A stretch of 64,000 nt of DNA, taken from assembly GCF_011045125.1 (NCBI RefSeq), contig NZ_JAAKZF010000019.1:18828-82827 (forward strand). The letters are read 5' to 3'. The notes beneath the pieces were generated by a model, which did no database searches, had not been told where the DNA came from, and saw only the letters and a list, made by a program, of their open reading frames with translations. Position 1 is the first letter of the stretch, and each line of letters starts with the position of its first letter. Below are positions 1 through 10,292 of this stretch, one piece after another. This DNA is from Allomesorhizobium camelthorni (GTDB lineage: Bacteria; Pseudomonadota; Alphaproteobacteria; Rhizobiales; Rhizobiaceae). A program made the translations under genes and the position numbers.

Positions 1-891
<891 letters not shown>

Positions 892-900
892 GAGCGGACC

Positions 901-3810
901 ATGAACGCCATGCCCGAGTTCAAAACGCTGATTGAAGAAATCGATTACGGCACGCCGGCTTCCCCGTCCGAGAAGCTGGTCACGCTGAACATCGACGGCC
1001 GCGATGTGACGGTTCCCGAGGGAACCTCGATCATGCGCGCCGCGATGGACGCGGGGGTCGAGATCCCGAAGCTCTGCGCGACCGACATGCTGGACTCGTT
1101 CGGCTCCTGCCGCGTCTGCCTGGTCGAGATCGAGGGCCGCGGCGGCCTGCCGGCTTCCTGCACCACGCCGGTGGCGGACGGAATCGTGGTGAAGACCCAG
1201 ACCGAGCGTCTGGACAAGGTCCGCCGCGGCGTCATGGAGCTTTATGTTTCCGACCACCCGAAAGCCTGGAATCCGGATGCCGGCCTCGCCGGCACCGAGT
1301 TCGACAAGGTGGCAGCGATGGTGGGCGTCACCGAGAACCGCTATGGCACGGATGGCCGTAACCATGTCGAGCCGGGCGTCGCGCCCGGCAATGGATCGCT
1401 CAACATCGATTACATCGCGCGGGACGAATCCAATCCCTATTTCACCTATGACGCCTCGCAATGCATCGTCTGCTCGCGCTGCGTGCGAGCTTGCGAGGAG
1501 GTGCAGGGCACCTTCGCGCTGACGGTCAGCGGCAGGGGTTTCGAGTCCCGCATTTCGGCGGGCATGTCGGAAAACTTCATCGATTCGGAATGCGTTTCCT
1601 GCGGCGCCTGCGTGCAGGCCTGCCCGACCGATGCGCTGCGCGAAAAGTCGGTGCTGGAGATGGGCCGCCCCGAGCATTCGGTGGTGACGACCTGCGCCTA
1701 TTGCGGCGTCGGCTGCTCTTTCAAGGCCGAAATGAAGGGCGAAGAGCTCGTCCGCATGGTGCCCTACAGGGAAGGCAAGGCCAATCGCGGCCATTCCTGC
1801 GTCAAGGGCCGCTTCGCCTACGGCTATTCGACCCACAAGGACCGCATTCTGAATCCGATGATCCGGGAAAAGATCACCGATCCATGGCGGGAAGTGTCGT
1901 GGGAAGAAGCGTTCGCCTATACCGCCAACGAATTCCGGCGCCTGCAGTATCAATATGGCCGCACGGCAGTCGGCGGCATCACCTCTTCGCGCTGCACGAA
2001 CGAAGAAACCTATCTCGTCCAGAAGCTGATCCGGCAGGGATTCCTCAACAACAACGTCGATACCTGCGCCCGCGTCTGCCACTCACCGACCGGCTACGGC
2101 CTCGGCCAGACCTACGGCACCTCAGCCGGCACGCAGGATTTCGACTCGGTCGAAGAGACCGATGTCGTCATGATTATCGGCGCTAACCCGACCGACGGCC
2201 ACCCGGTGTTCGCCTCGCGGCTGAAGAAGCGGCTGCGCAAGGGCGCCAAGCTGATCGTTCTCGACCCACGCCGCACCGATATCGTGCGCTCGGCCCATGT
2301 GGAGGCGCAGCATCATCTGCCGCTGAAGCCCGGCACCAATGTCGCGGTGATCACGTCGCTGGCGCATGTCATCGTGACCGAGGGCCTGTTCGATGAGAAA
2401 TTCATCCGCGAGCGCTGCGACTGGGCCGAGTTCCAGGATTGGGCGTCGTTCGTGGCGCTGCCCGAAAACAGCCCGGAAGTGGTCGGCCAGCTTGCAGGTG
2501 TCGACCCGGAGGAAATCCGCGGGGCGGCACGGCTTTATGCAACGGGCGGAAATGGTGCGATCTATTACGGCCTGGGTGTCACCGAGCACAGCCAGGGCTC
2601 GACCACGGTCATGGCCATCGCCAACCTTGCGATGGCGACCGGCAATATCGGCCGCAAAGGCGTCGGCGTGAACCCGCTACGCGGCCAGAATAACGTTCAA
2701 GGCGCCTGCGACATGGGCTCTTTCCCGCACGAGCTGCCGGGCTACCGCCACATTTCCGGCGACGCGACACGTGAGATTTATGAAACGCTGTGGGGCGTAA
2801 AGCTCGACAACGAGCCGGGCCTGCGTATCCCCAACATGCTGGACGCGGCCGTCGAAGGCACGTTCAAGGGCATCTACATCCAGGGCGAGGACATTTTGCA
2901 GTCCGACCCGGACACCAAGCATGTCGCGGCGGGCCTGGCGGCGATGGAATGCGTCGTGGTCCACGATCTCTTCCTCAACGAGACGGCGAACTATGCGCAT
3001 GTCTTCCTGCCTGGTTCGACCTTCCTCGAGAAGGACGGCACCTTCACCAACGCCGAGCGCCGCATCAACCGCGTGCGCAAGGTGATGGCCCCGAAGAACG
3101 GCCTTGGCGACTGGGAAGTGACACAGAAACTCGCGCAGGCAATGGGGCTGGCGTGGAACTACAGCCATCCTTCCGAGATAATGGACGAGATCGCGGCAAC
3201 TACGCCGAGCTTCGCCAAGGTGTCCTACGACTATCTCGACGAAGTCGGCTCCGTGCAGTGGCCGTGCAACGAGAAGGCGCCGCTCGGAACGCCGGTCATG
3301 CATATCGACGGCTTCGTGCGCGGCAAGGGCAAATTCATCCGCACGGAATATGTGGCGACAGACGAGAAGAGCGGACCGCGCTTCCCACTGCTGCTCACCA
3401 CCGGGCGCATCCTTTCGCACTACAATGTCGGGGCGCAGACGCGGCGCACCGACAATGTGGTCTGGCACCCGGAGGACCGGCTGGAAATCCACCCGCACGA
3501 CGCCGAAAACCGCGGCATACGCAACGAGGACTGGGTGCGCGTGCAGAGCCGCGCCGGCGAGACGACACTGCGCGCGCTGATCACCGACCGGGTGTCGCCG
3601 GGCGTGGTCTATACGACCTTCCACCACCCGACGACACAAGCCAACGTCATCACCACCGACTTTTCGGACTGGGCGACCAACTGCCCGGAATACAAGGTGA
3701 CGGCGGTGCAGGTAGCCCCATCCAACGGACCGTCGGACTGGCAGATCGAATATGACGAGCAGGCGCGCCAGAGCCGCCGCATCCGGCCTGCGCTGGAAGC
3801 CGCGGAGTAG
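901..3810 (+). CDS. fdsA: NAD-dependent formate dehydrogenase alpha (catalytic) subunit
   Basis: 969 residues. Molybdenum/tungsten bis-MGD subunit that oxidises formate to CO2. Domains in order: an N-terminal 2Fe-2S ferredoxin domain (Cys in KLCATDML, GSCRVCLVE and ASCTTP, about residues 58-90); a His/Cys segment (SDHPKAW); two 4Fe-4S motifs (CIVCSRCVRACEE and CVSCGACVQACP, about residues 190-250); then the molybdopterin oxidoreductase domain with its own 4Fe-4S motif CAYCGVGC. The metal ligand is Cys393 in ARVCHSPTG, so this is the cysteine, not selenocysteine, form. The C terminus is the MGD-binding beta-barrel domain. Length and domain order match soluble FdsA. GGAGCGGACC precedes the ATG. 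It is followed by an intergenic palindromic repeat and then fdhD. Confidence 0.96.
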   Translation: MNAMPEFKTLIEEIDYGTPASPSEKLVTLNIDGRDVTVPEGTSIMRAAMDAGVEIPKLCATDMLDSFGSCRVCLVEIEGRGGLPASCTTPVADGIVVKTQTERLDKVRRGVMELYVSDHPKAWNPDAGLAGTEFDKVAAMVGVTENRYGTDGRNHVEPGVAPGNGSLNIDYIARDESNPYFTYDASQCIVCSRCVRACEEVQGTFALTVSGRGFESRISAGMSENFIDSECVSCGACVQACPTDALREKSVLEMGRPEHSVVTTCAYCGVGCSFKAEMKGEELVRMVPYREGKANRGHSCVKGRFAYGYSTHKDRILNPMIREKITDPWREVSWEEAFAYTANEFRRLQYQYGRTAVGGITSSRCTNEETYLVQKLIRQGFLNNNVDTCARVCHSPTGYGLGQTYGTSAGTQDFDSVEETDVVMIIGANPTDGHPVFASRLKKRLRKGAKLIVLDPRRTDIVRSAHVEAQHHLPLKPGTNVAVITSLAHVIVTEGLFDEKFIRERCDWAEFQDWASFVALPENSPEVVGQLAGVDPEEIRGAARLYATGGNGAIYYGLGVTEHSQGSTTVMAIANLAMATGNIGRKGVGVNPLRGQNNVQGACDMGSFPHELPGYRHISGDATREIYETLWGVKLDNEPGLRIPNMLDAAVEGTFKGIYIQGEDILQSDPDTKHVAAGLAAMECVVVHDLFLNETANYAHVFLPGSTFLEKDGTFTNAERRINRVRKVMAPKNGLGDWEVTQKLAQAMGLAWNYSHPSEIMDEIAATTPSFAKVSYDYLDEVGSVQWPCNEKAPLGTPVMHIDGFVRGKGKFIRTEYVATDEKSGPRFPLLLTTGRILSHYNVGAQTRRTDNVVWHPEDRLEIHPHDAENRGIRNEDWVRVQSRAGETTLRALITDRVSPGVVYTTFHHPTTQANVITTDFSDWATNCPEYKVTAVQVAPSNGPSDWQIEYDEQARQSRRIRPALEAAE

Positions 3811-3826
3811 GGAAGTGTTTGTAATG

Positions 3827-3944
3827 CCCCCTCCACCACGCTTCGCGTGGTCCCCCTCCCCCGTAAACGGGGGAGGATCAGCGGCGACGCTGGTTCCTCC
3901 CCTGCGAAGCGGAGGAGGGGGACCGCCGAAGGCGGTCGAGGGGG
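3827..3944. repeat. Intergenic palindromic repeat, family A, copy 1
   Basis: About 118 bases between fdsA and fdhD built from nested inverted repeats: outer CCCCCTC / GAGGGGG, a hairpin CCACGCTTCGCGTGG, CCCCCGTAAACGGGGG, and ACCGCCGAAGGCGGT. Near-identical copies lie at 8989-9112 and 24013-24130. One frame through it is open into fdhD, which can mislead start calling. No coding function is supported. Confidence 0.9.
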
Positions 3945-3969
3945 CACGAAATCCAGCATACCGCCGCCC

Positions 3970-4794
3970 ATGACACGCCCTGCCCTCACGCAAATCTCCC
4001 GCCTCGCCCGCCGGGCGAACGGCATCAGCGCTGCCGCCCGCATGGTGCCGGAGGAGACGCCGATCGCGCTGTCCTATGCCGGCACCACGCATGCGGTGAT
4101 GATGGCCAGCCCGGCCGATTTCGAGGATTTCGCGCTCGGTTTTTCGCTGACCGAAGGCATCATCGCGTCGCCTGACGAGATCGAGCGAATAGAGGTCGAG
4201 GATCACGGCGCCGGCATCGATATTCAGATCAGGCTGAAGGACTCTGCCAATACGCGCTTCGAGGCGCGGCGGCGGCGACTTGCGGGGCCGGTCGGCTGCG
4301 GGCTGTGCGGCATCGAATCGATCGAGGAAGCGATGCGTTCAGTCGCCGAAGTCGGCTCGGCGCCGCTTTACCTTGCGGCCGCCGATGTCGTCCAATCGGT
4401 CCGGCTGCTGTCGAAAATGCAGCCGCTGCATGCCGAGACCGGCGCGGTGCATGCGGCCGGCTTCTACATTCCCGGCCAGGGCGTCATCGCGGCGCGCGAG
4501 GATGTCGGCCGGCACAATGCGCTGGACAAGCTTGCCGGAGCGCTGGCGCGCAAGGGCGTCGCCGGCTCATCGGGCGCGGTCGTCGTGACCAGCCGGGTTT
4601 CGGTCGAGATGGTGCAGAAGACGGCGGCGATCGGCGCGGCGTTCATCGTCGCGGTTTCGGCGCCGACGGCGCTGGCCATCCGAACGGCCGAGGAAGCCGG
4701 CATGACCTTGGTCGCGCTGGTGCGCGGCGACGACTTCGACATTTTTACCCACCCTCACCGCATCACGCCCGGAGCCGCCAAACATGTCGCATGA
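3970..4794 (+). CDS. fdhD: Formate dehydrogenase accessory sulfurtransferase FdhD
   Basis: 274 residues. FdhD receives sulfur from the IscS cysteine desulfurase and transfers it to the bis-MGD cofactor, making formate dehydrogenase active. The family's CxxC loop is visible as GCGLCG (Cys110 and Cys113), followed by the conserved RED-type segment AREDVGRHNALDKL. The frame stays open upstream into the palindromic repeat, but residues read there (basic, Gly/Pro-rich) are repeat-encoded; the ATG at 3970 gives the normal family length and N terminus (ALTQISRLARR). The 3' end overlaps the fdsD start by 11 bases, indicating translational coupling. Confidence 0.95.
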   Translation: MTRPALTQISRLARRANGISAAARMVPEETPIALSYAGTTHAVMMASPADFEDFALGFSLTEGIIASPDEIERIEVEDHGAGIDIQIRLKDSANTRFEARRRRLAGPVGCGLCGIESIEEAMRSVAEVGSAPLYLAAADVVQSVRLLSKMQPLHAETGAVHAAGFYIPGQGVIAAREDVGRHNALDKLAGALARKGVAGSSGAVVVTSRVSVEMVQKTAAIGAAFIVAVSAPTALAIRTAEEAGMTLVALVRGDDFDIFTHPHRITPGAAKHVA

Positions 4795-5077
4795 CGAGAA
4801 CCACAGCGCAGCCGTCAAGGCAAAGCTCGTGCGCATGGCCAACCAGATCGCGACTTTCTTCAAGTCGAAGCCGCATGAGGAAGGCGTGGCGGGCGTTGCC
4901 GAGCACATCAACAAATTCTGGGAACCGCGCATGCGCCGGCATCTGTTCGAGATCGTCGACGCCGGCGGCGAGGGGCTTTTACCGCTGGTGCTGGAGGCGT
5001 CGGCCAAGATCAGAAGGCCGAGCGAGCCCGTGACGCCCGCGCAGGCCGCTGAAGCCGATGCCGATGTGAGTGGCTGA
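4784..5077 (+). CDS. fdsD: Formate dehydrogenase delta subunit
   Basis: 97 residues, the small FdsD-type protein that closes fds operons and is needed for assembly or stability of the formate dehydrogenase complex. The sequence shows the family pattern: RMANQIATFF near the N terminus, HINKFWEPRMRRHLFEI in the middle, then a GLLPLVLEA segment. The tail is Ala/Glu-rich. It overlaps fdhD by 11 bases and is the last gene of the operon; the next gene is on the other strand and converges with it. Confidence 0.92.
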   Translation: MSHDENHSAAVKAKLVRMANQIATFFKSKPHEEGVAGVAEHINKFWEPRMRRHLFEIVDAGGEGLLPLVLEASAKIRRPSEPVTPAQAAEADADVSG

Positions 5078-5130
5078 AGGATAGGGCTAGCGTAGCACTC
5101 CCCCCACTGGTGAGGCGTAAGGGGTTCCGA

Positions 5131-5982
5131 TCAGCGCCCCGCCCGCTTCCAGTGGTCTTTGATATGCTGGAATCCTTCACGGTAGACCGCTTCGGGGCTT
5201 TCGGCGAAATCGCGCCAGACCTTCGTGGCGGCGGCCAGATCCTTCAGGCCGCGCCCGAAGGATTCGATGGTCAGCCAGCCGTCGTAACCGCTGCCGCGAA
5301 TCGCCGAAAAAGTCTTTCGCCACGGTATGTTACCGCGGCCGGGGACGCCGCGGTCGTTCTCGGAAATGTGGACGTGGACGATGTGGTTCGTATGCTTCGT
5401 GAACGCGCCAATCGGGTCGGCTTCCTCGATGTTGCAATGGAAGGTATCATACATCGCGCGGATGTTTTCATGAGCAATTTCATCGAGATGGGCGCAGAGA
5501 TCGTCCATCGTGTTGACCAAGTAGCATTCGAACCGGTTGAGCGCCTCGAGGCCGATAGTGACCCCCTTCTTGGCGGCGTGGTCGCCGATGGCGCGCTGCG
5601 AGGAGACGGAGCGCTTTTTCTCGGCAGTGGTCGGACCAGTGCCGGAGAAATGGCCTAGGGTCGAATGAAGCGGGCCTGAAAGCCTGTCGGCGCCGAGCGC
5701 GGAAGCGCAGTCGATCGCCCATTTCATGTAGTTTATGCCGGCCTTGCGGGCGGCGGCGTCGCCGATCAGGTTCATGGCCGGATCGCCCATGGCCGAAACG
5801 GCTGTGCGCTCCAGTCCTATGCGGTCGAGCATCTCGCCGAGGCGCTTGTAGTCATCGGGCGAGCCTTCGAAAATCGGTATCTCGACGCCGTCATAACCGG
5901 TCGTCTTGATGTCCTTCAGCAGTTTCTCGTGCTTGCCGGTGACGTTGGTCGTCCACAGGAACATGCAGAAGCCGATTTTCAT
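5131..5982 (-). CDS. Sugar isomerase/epimerase, ketose 3-epimerase (DTE/psicose epimerase) type
   Basis: 283 residues, xylose-isomerase-like TIM barrel. The four metal/catalytic residues of the D-tagatose/D-psicose 3-epimerase family are recognisable: Glu in GLEALNRFE, Asp in MYDTFHCNIEE, His in HVHISENDRGVPG and Glu in TIESFG. The stretch RGVPGRGNIPW is characteristic of that family, so a cytoplasmic Mn-dependent C3 epimerisation of a free ketose is likely; the exact sugar cannot be read. The ATG at 5982 has GAGGG upstream and gives the normal length; the frame is open for 46 more codons upstream but those residues look non-coding. It lies downstream of the aldehyde dehydrogenase on the same strand after a 271-base gap, so it may be a separate transcript. 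Confidence 0.85.
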   Translation of the reverse strand: MKIGFCMFLWTTNVTGKHEKLLKDIKTTGYDGVEIPIFEGSPDDYKRLGEMLDRIGLERTAVSAMGDPAMNLIGDAAARKAGINYMKWAIDCASALGADRLSGPLHSTLGHFSGTGPTTAEKKRSVSSQRAIGDHAAKKGVTIGLEALNRFECYLVNTMDDLCAHLDEIAHENIRAMYDTFHCNIEEADPIGAFTKHTNHIVHVHISENDRGVPGRGNIPWRKTFSAIRGSGYDGWLTIESFGRGLKDLAAATKVWRDFAESPEAVYREGFQHIKDHWKRAGR

Positions 5983-6168
5983 CAAGCCCTCGCCACGTGA
6001 TCTGGTCCGACCAGATACGCAAGTTTTCGACAACCGCGCAAGAGGCCAAACGGGACCCTTTACGCGCTTATGCGAAGGATCGGGGGATAAAAAGCTCCCG
6101 CAGCGCCATTCACGCACCAAAAATGGCGAGCTAGAACAATAGCTTGCCCGAAAAAGCCGGGGCGGAAC

Positions 6169-6194
6169 GGCCGGAATTTGTACACAAACCGGCC
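6169..6194. promoter_or_regulatory. Two-step dyad upstream of the epimerase gene
   Basis: GGCCGG at 6169-6174 pairs with CCGGCC at 6189-6194, and inside it TTTGT (6177-6181) pairs with ACAAA (6184-6188) across an AC loop, with an AA bulge on the left arm. It lies in the 271-base gap between the aldehyde dehydrogenase stop and the epimerase start. No T-run follows on either strand, so an operator is at least as likely as a terminator. Confidence 0.35.
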
Positions 6195-6253
6195 TGGCCT
6201 TGCGAACGGCGCGATCTCACATCGAAAAAGGCCCGCTTGGCCGTGCTATCGCG

Positions 6254-7681
6254 TCACCCATGCGCGATCATGACGTGGCGGACGGCGGTGTAGTCCTCCA
6301 GCGCGTAAAGCGACATGTCCTTGCCGTAGCCGGACTGCTTCAGACCGCCATGCGGCATCTCGTTGGTCAGCATGAAATGCGTGTTGATCCAAGTGCAGCC
6401 ATATTGCAGGCGGGCGGCCGTCGCCATGGCGCGCGACACGTCCTTCGTCCAGACGGAGGAGGCCAGGCCGTAGTCGCTGTCATTGGCCCAGTCGACCGCC
6501 TGGTCGACGTCGGAAAAGCGCGTCACCGAGACCACCGGCCCGAACACTTCGCGGCGAACGATCTCGTCCTCCTGCAACGCGCCGGCGACGACCGTCGGCT
6601 GATAGAAGAAGCCGCCGCCCTCGCCCGGCCGGCCGCCGGTGGTGATCTCGATGTGCTTCAGCTCGGACGCGCGCTCGACGAAGCTCGCGACGCGGTCGCG
6701 CTGGCGCTGCGAGATCAGCGGCCCGATCTCGTTTTCGGTGTCGTCGGGCTGGTTGAACTTTATCGTCGAGACGGCGGAGGAGAGGTCCGCGACCAACCTG
6801 TCGTAGATTTTCGCGCCGGCATAGATGCGGCAGGCGGCGGTGCAGTCCTGCCCGGCATTGTAGTAGCCGAAGGCGCGCAGGCCGTTGACCACTGCGTCGA
6901 TGTCGGCATCGTCGAAGACGATGACCGGCGCCTTGCCGCCGAGTTCGAGATGAGTGCGCTTGACCGATTTGGCGGCGGCCTGCAGCACCTTCTTGCCGGT
7001 GGCGACATCGCCGGTGATCGAGATCATGTTGATCTTCGGATGGTTGATGAGCGCATTGCCGACGCTTTCGCCGCGCCCGAGCACGACGTTGACCACGCCT
7101 TCGGGCAGGATCTCGGCGAGGATCCTGGCCAGCTTCAGCGCCGTCAGCGGCGTCTGCTCGGACGGCTTGAACACCACCGTATTGCCGCCGCCGATCGCCG
7201 GCGCGAGCTTCCAGGCCATCATCATCAGCGGGTAGTTCCACGGCGCGATGGAAGCCACGACACCGATGGGGTCGCGGCGGATCATCGAGGTGTGGCCGGT
7301 CAGATATTCGCCCGCCACGACGCCCGGCATGGAGCGCACCGCGCCGGCGAAGAAGCGCCAGCAATCGACGATGGCGGGTATCTCGTCATTGAGCACGGCA
7401 TTGATCGGCTTGCCGCAGTTCAGCGCCTCGAGCTGGGCGAACTCCTGCGCGTCGGCTTCTATCCGGTCGGCGATCTTGAGCAGGTAGCCTGAGCGCTGCG
7501 CCGGAGTGGTGCGCGACCAGATCGCGAACGCCTTTTCGGCCGCGGCCACCGCCGCCTCGATCTGGGCCTGCGACGCCTCGGGCAGGCCAAGCACGGTCTC
7601 GCCGGTCTTCGGGTTCAGGATCGGCTCTTCGGTCTCGGTGCCCTTTTCGAAGCGCGATCCTATCAGCATCTCGGTGTACAT
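6254..7681 (-). CDS. patD: Gamma-aminobutyraldehyde dehydrogenase (PatD/YdcW type)
   Basis: 475 residues. NAD-dependent aldehyde dehydrogenase that oxidises 4-aminobutanal to GABA in the putrescine transaminase pathway. The nucleophile is Cys280 in [11 protein letters not shown] and the general-base Glu is in LELGGKAPV; the nucleotide-binding SITG segment and the KPSEQTPL motif are present. Several long stretches follow E. coli YdcW closely from memory (for example [10 protein letters not shown] and INTHFML), which separates it from betaine aldehyde dehydrogenase. GGAAG precedes the ATG. It is the last gene of a minus-strand block with a polyamine ABC transporter, which fits import plus catabolism of putrescine. 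Confidence 0.9.
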   Translation of the reverse strand: MYTEMLIGSRFEKGTETEEPILNPKTGETVLGLPEASQAQIEAAVAAAEKAFAIWSRTTPAQRSGYLLKIADRIEADAQEFAQLEALNCGKPINAVLNDEIPAIVDCWRFFAGAVRSMPGVVAGEYLTGHTSMIRRDPIGVVASIAPWNYPLMMMAWKLAPAIGGGNTVVFKPSEQTPLTALKLARILAEILPEGVVNVVLGRGESVGNALINHPKINMISITGDVATGKKVLQAAAKSVKRTHLELGGKAPVIVFDDADIDAVVNGLRAFGYYNAGQDCTAACRIYAGAKIYDRLVADLSSAVSTIKFNQPDDTENEIGPLISQRQRDRVASFVERASELKHIEITTGGRPGEGGGFFYQPTVVAGALQEDEIVRREVFGPVVSVTRFSDVDQAVDWANDSDYGLASSVWTKDVSRAMATAARLQYGCTWINTHFMLTNEMPHGGLKQSGYGKDMSLYALEDYTAVRHVMIAHG

Positions 7682-8132
7682 TTTTTCTTCCTTTCAATCT
7701 TTCAGCGGTGCGGCCACTGGCCCGCACCTTTCTGGAGCGATTTTGATTGCTTGTTCGGTCGAGGCATGGATTCCCGACACTCTCCGCTTCGCTCCGCTCG
7801 CTCACGAGGCCGGGAATGACGGAGCTTGCTTTGCCCCTTTCCGCAAATCGCCCACCTTCGCGGCTGACGGAGGGGATCATCGCAGTGCGTCCTTCGAGGC
7901 TCCCCTTCGACAGGCTCAGGGTCGCACCTCAGGATGAGGGAGGTGGGTGCTGTCACCCTCATCCTGAAATGCGGCACAGGGTTTGCGGGATGGGAAGGGT
8001 TGGCGCATTCCTCCTTCATTCCGAAGTGCCGCACTCGCGCCTCAGGATGAGAGAAGTTGGCGCCGACCTTCTTCATCCTGAGGTGCGAGCGAAGCGAGCC
8101 TCGAAGGACGCACTGCTTCGATTTGTCGGTGT
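7682..8132. repeat. Gene-free 451-base spacer filled with palindromic repeats, family E
   Basis: No gene is supported. The core at 7882-8116 is bounded by perfect 20-base inverted arms (7882-7901 and 8097-8116, containing GTCCTTCGAGGC and its complement). Inside are degenerate copies of CCTCAGGATGAG / CTCATCCTGA units. A second element at about 7768-7822 has ATTCCCG and CGGGAAT arms around CGCTTCGCTCCGCTCGCTC. A short hairpin, GGTGCGG / CCGCACC (7707-7728), lies 25 bases before the aldehyde dehydrogenase start. The spacer separates the last permease gene from the dehydrogenase gene. Confidence 0.85.
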
Positions 8133-8948
8133 TCACTTCCCACCTCCCGCGATCTGGTCGCCGTCGCGGGTGAGGTAATAGGCGGCGAGGATAGGCAGCA
8201 GCGTCACCAGGACGACGACCATGGCGACGACATTGGTGACCGGGCGCTGGCGCGGCCGCACCAGTTCCTCGAGCATCCAGATCGGCAGCGTCTGCTGCTG
8301 GCCGGCGGTGAAGGTGGTGACGATGACCTCGTCGAAGGACAGCGCGAAGGCCAGCATGCCGCCGGCAAGCAGCGCGGTGCCGATGTTGGGCAGGATAACA
8401 TGGCGGAAGGTCTGGAAACCGTCGGCGCCGAGATCCATCGACGCCTCGATCAGCGAGCCGGACATGCGGCGGAAGCGCGCGACGGCGTTGTTGTAGACCA
8501 CGACCACGCAGAAAGTGGCGTGGCCGAGAATGATCGTCCAGAACGAGAACGGGATTTCGGCGAGGTTGAAGGCCGAGCGCAGCGCGATGCCGGTGATGAT
8601 GCCGGGCAGCGCGATCGGCAGGATGACGAGGAGCGAGATCGTTTCGCGGCCGAAGAATTTTGTCTGGCTGACGGCGGCGGCGCAGAGCGTGCCGAGCACC
8701 AACGCGATGGCCGTGGAGATGGCTGCGACCTGCACCGACAGCGTCAGCGCCTGCCAGACGTCCGGACGGTTCCATGCCACGGCGAACCATTGCGTGGTTA
8801 GACCGGGCGGCGGCCACTGATAGCTCTTTTCCTCGGTGGTGAAGGCATAGACGAAGATCAGAAGCAGCGGCAGATGCAGGAACAGGAGGCCGGCGGCGGC
8901 GGCGATCTTCAGGCCGAGAGGAGCGGATTGCTGGCGGTCAGAGCGCAT
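8133..8948 (-). CDS. Polyamine-type ABC transporter permease (PotC/PotI family)
   Basis: 271 residues, about six membrane helices. Inner-membrane subunit of a spermidine/putrescine-class importer. The first helix is [21 protein letters not shown] and the ATPase-docking EAA loop reads [21 protein letters not shown]. The family hallmark of the second permease, FTTEE near the first periplasmic loop and [11 protein letters not shown] in the last third, is present. The gene follows the first permease gene after a family A repeat. Substrate is inferred from the family and the neighbouring aminobutyraldehyde dehydrogenase. Confidence 0.9.
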   Translation of the reverse strand: MRSDRQQSAPLGLKIAAAAGLLFLHLPLLLIFVYAFTTEEKSYQWPPPGLTTQWFAVAWNRPDVWQALTLSVQVAAISTAIALVLGTLCAAAVSQTKFFGRETISLLVILPIALPGIITGIALRSAFNLAEIPFSFWTIILGHATFCVVVVYNNAVARFRRMSGSLIEASMDLGADGFQTFRHVILPNIGTALLAGGMLAFALSFDEVIVTTFTAGQQQTLPIWMLEELVRPRQRPVTNVVAMVVVLVTLLPILAAYYLTRDGDQIAGGGK

Positions 8949-8988
8949 GGGCGGCTCCTTGCGAGCGGACGCCTATGCGCAAGACTGG

Positions 8989-9112
8989 CCCCCTCCACCA
9001 CGCTTCGCGTGGTCCCCCTCCCCCGCTTCGCAGGGGAGGATCCGACTGCATCGCCGCCGCTGATCCTCCCCCGTTTACGGGGGAGGGGGACCGCCGAAGG
9101 CGGTGGAGGGGG
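8989..9112. repeat. Intergenic palindromic repeat, family A, copy 2
   Basis: Same architecture as the copy at 3827-3944 (CCACGCTTCGCGTGG hairpin, CCCCCGTTTACGGGGG, ACCGCCGAAGGCGGT) with the middle block in inverted order. It fills the junction between the two permease genes of the polyamine operon. Confidence 0.9.
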
Positions 9113-9121
9113 CGTGCGAAC

Positions 9122-10099
9122 TCACAGCGCATCGAACGCCCCCATGCGTTTTGCGCCCCACAGATAAAAACCCATCACCACGATCGGAACGACGGTGAAG
9201 GCGGCGGCGAGCGGGATGTTGCCGGCCGTGCCCTGGTGCGCGTAGACCGCCTGGCCGATGAACAGGCGCGACGTGCCGATGATCTGCGGGATGATGTAGT
9301 CGCCGAGCGTCAGCGAGAAGGTAAAGATCGAGCCGGCGACGATGCCCGGCAGCGCCAGCGGAAACAGCACGTTGCGAAAAGTCTGCGCTGGCGAGGCGCC
9401 GAGGTCGGAGGACGCCTCGATAAGGCTTCCCGGCACGCGTTCGAGCGCGGCCTGAACCGGCAGCACCATGAAGGGCAGCCAAACATAGACGAAGACGATG
9501 AAGGTGCCGGTTGCCGAAACCGAGAGCGAGTTGCCGCCGACTACAGGAATGGAAAGCCAGGCGTCGATCAGCCACATCAGGTGCAGTTTTTCGAACAGCC
9601 AGGTGAGGATGCCTTCCTTGGCGAGGATCAGCTTCCAGGCGTAGATTTTTACCAGATAGCTGGACCACAGCGGCAGCATGATGCCGAGATAGAACAGCGC
9701 CTTCCATTTGCCGCGCGCAAAGCGCGCCGCGTAGTAGGCGATCGGGAAGGCGATGATGGCCGACGCGATCGTGACGATGGCGGCCATGGTGACCGTGCGG
9801 ATGATGATGTCGAGATTGGCGGGCAGGAACAGCTCGCCATAGGTCTTCAGCGTGAGTTCGCGGTTGATCAGGCCGGAGAACTCGTCGATCGAGAAGAAGC
9901 TCTGCAAAAGCAGCGCAAACAGCGAGCCGAGATAAACGATGCCGAGCCACAGCACCGGCGGCGCCAGCATCAGGAAAAGCAGCAGTCTTGGCCTGCGCCA
10001 AAAGAGATCGGAGAGCGCACCGATTATGCCGCCCCGGCTCGGCAGGATGGCGGAGGTCGGCTTGCGATCAGAAATGGCAATCGCGGCGGCATTGCTCAT
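9122..10099 (-). CDS. Polyamine-type ABC transporter permease (PotB/PotH family)
   Basis: 325 residues with about six membrane helices and a longer N-terminal cytoplasmic part than usual. First permease subunit of the importer; first helix LLFLMLAPPVLWLGIVYLGS, EAA loop EASSDLGASPAQTFRNVLFPL, followed by LTLGDYIIPQIIG, the segment typical of PotB-type subunits. It lies between the DUF559 gene and the second permease gene, all on the minus strand, with palindromic repeats at both junctions. Confidence 0.9.
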   Translation of the reverse strand: MSNAAAIAISDRKPTSAILPSRGGIIGALSDLFWRRPRLLLFLMLAPPVLWLGIVYLGSLFALLLQSFFSIDEFSGLINRELTLKTYGELFLPANLDIIIRTVTMAAIVTIASAIIAFPIAYYAARFARGKWKALFYLGIMLPLWSSYLVKIYAWKLILAKEGILTWLFEKLHLMWLIDAWLSIPVVGGNSLSVSATGTFIVFVYVWLPFMVLPVQAALERVPGSLIEASSDLGASPAQTFRNVLFPLALPGIVAGSIFTFSLTLGDYIIPQIIGTSRLFIGQAVYAHQGTAGNIPLAAAFTVVPIVVMGFYLWGAKRMGAFDAL

Positions 10100-10136
10100 A
10101 TCGCCGCCTCCAACCTTCGGCGGTTTCGATTGGAAG

Positions 10137-10279
10137 TACCCCCACCCCTAACCCCTTCCCTCAAGGGGGAGGGGGATTCTGCGGCGGCGCTATCGGATCC
10201 CAGCCTTCGACGATTTCGGGCGAGACGGCAGTGGCCTAGTCCCCCTCCCCCTTGAGGGGAGGGGCTAGGGGTGGGGGTA
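10137..10279. repeat. Intergenic palindromic repeat, family B, copy 1
   Basis: A 143-base inverted repeat whose outer arms read TACCCCCACCCCTA and its complement. Inner arms CCCTCAAGGGGGAGGGGG face CCCCCTCCCCCTTGAGGGG. It lies between the DUF559 gene and the first polyamine permease gene. Related copies occur at 10714-10802, 10804-10946, 16865-16971 and 17040-17152. Confidence 0.9.
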
Positions 10280-10292
10280 TGAAGCCTGTCGG

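Noticed and set aside
3847..3969. N-terminal extension of FdhD
   Set aside because: The added residues are encoded by the palindromic repeat and are not part of the FdhD family; ATG 3970 gives the normal protein.
2677..4206. A 509-codon open frame on the minus strand over fdsA
   Set aside because: It is the antisense of a well-conserved formate dehydrogenase gene; the His/Arg/Val-rich composition is typical of high-GC shadow frames and no domain is recognisable.
7882..8116. CRISPR-like array of short repeats
   Set aside because: The units are palindromic, unequal in length and lack regular unique spacers; no cas gene is present. They are ordinary intergenic repeats.
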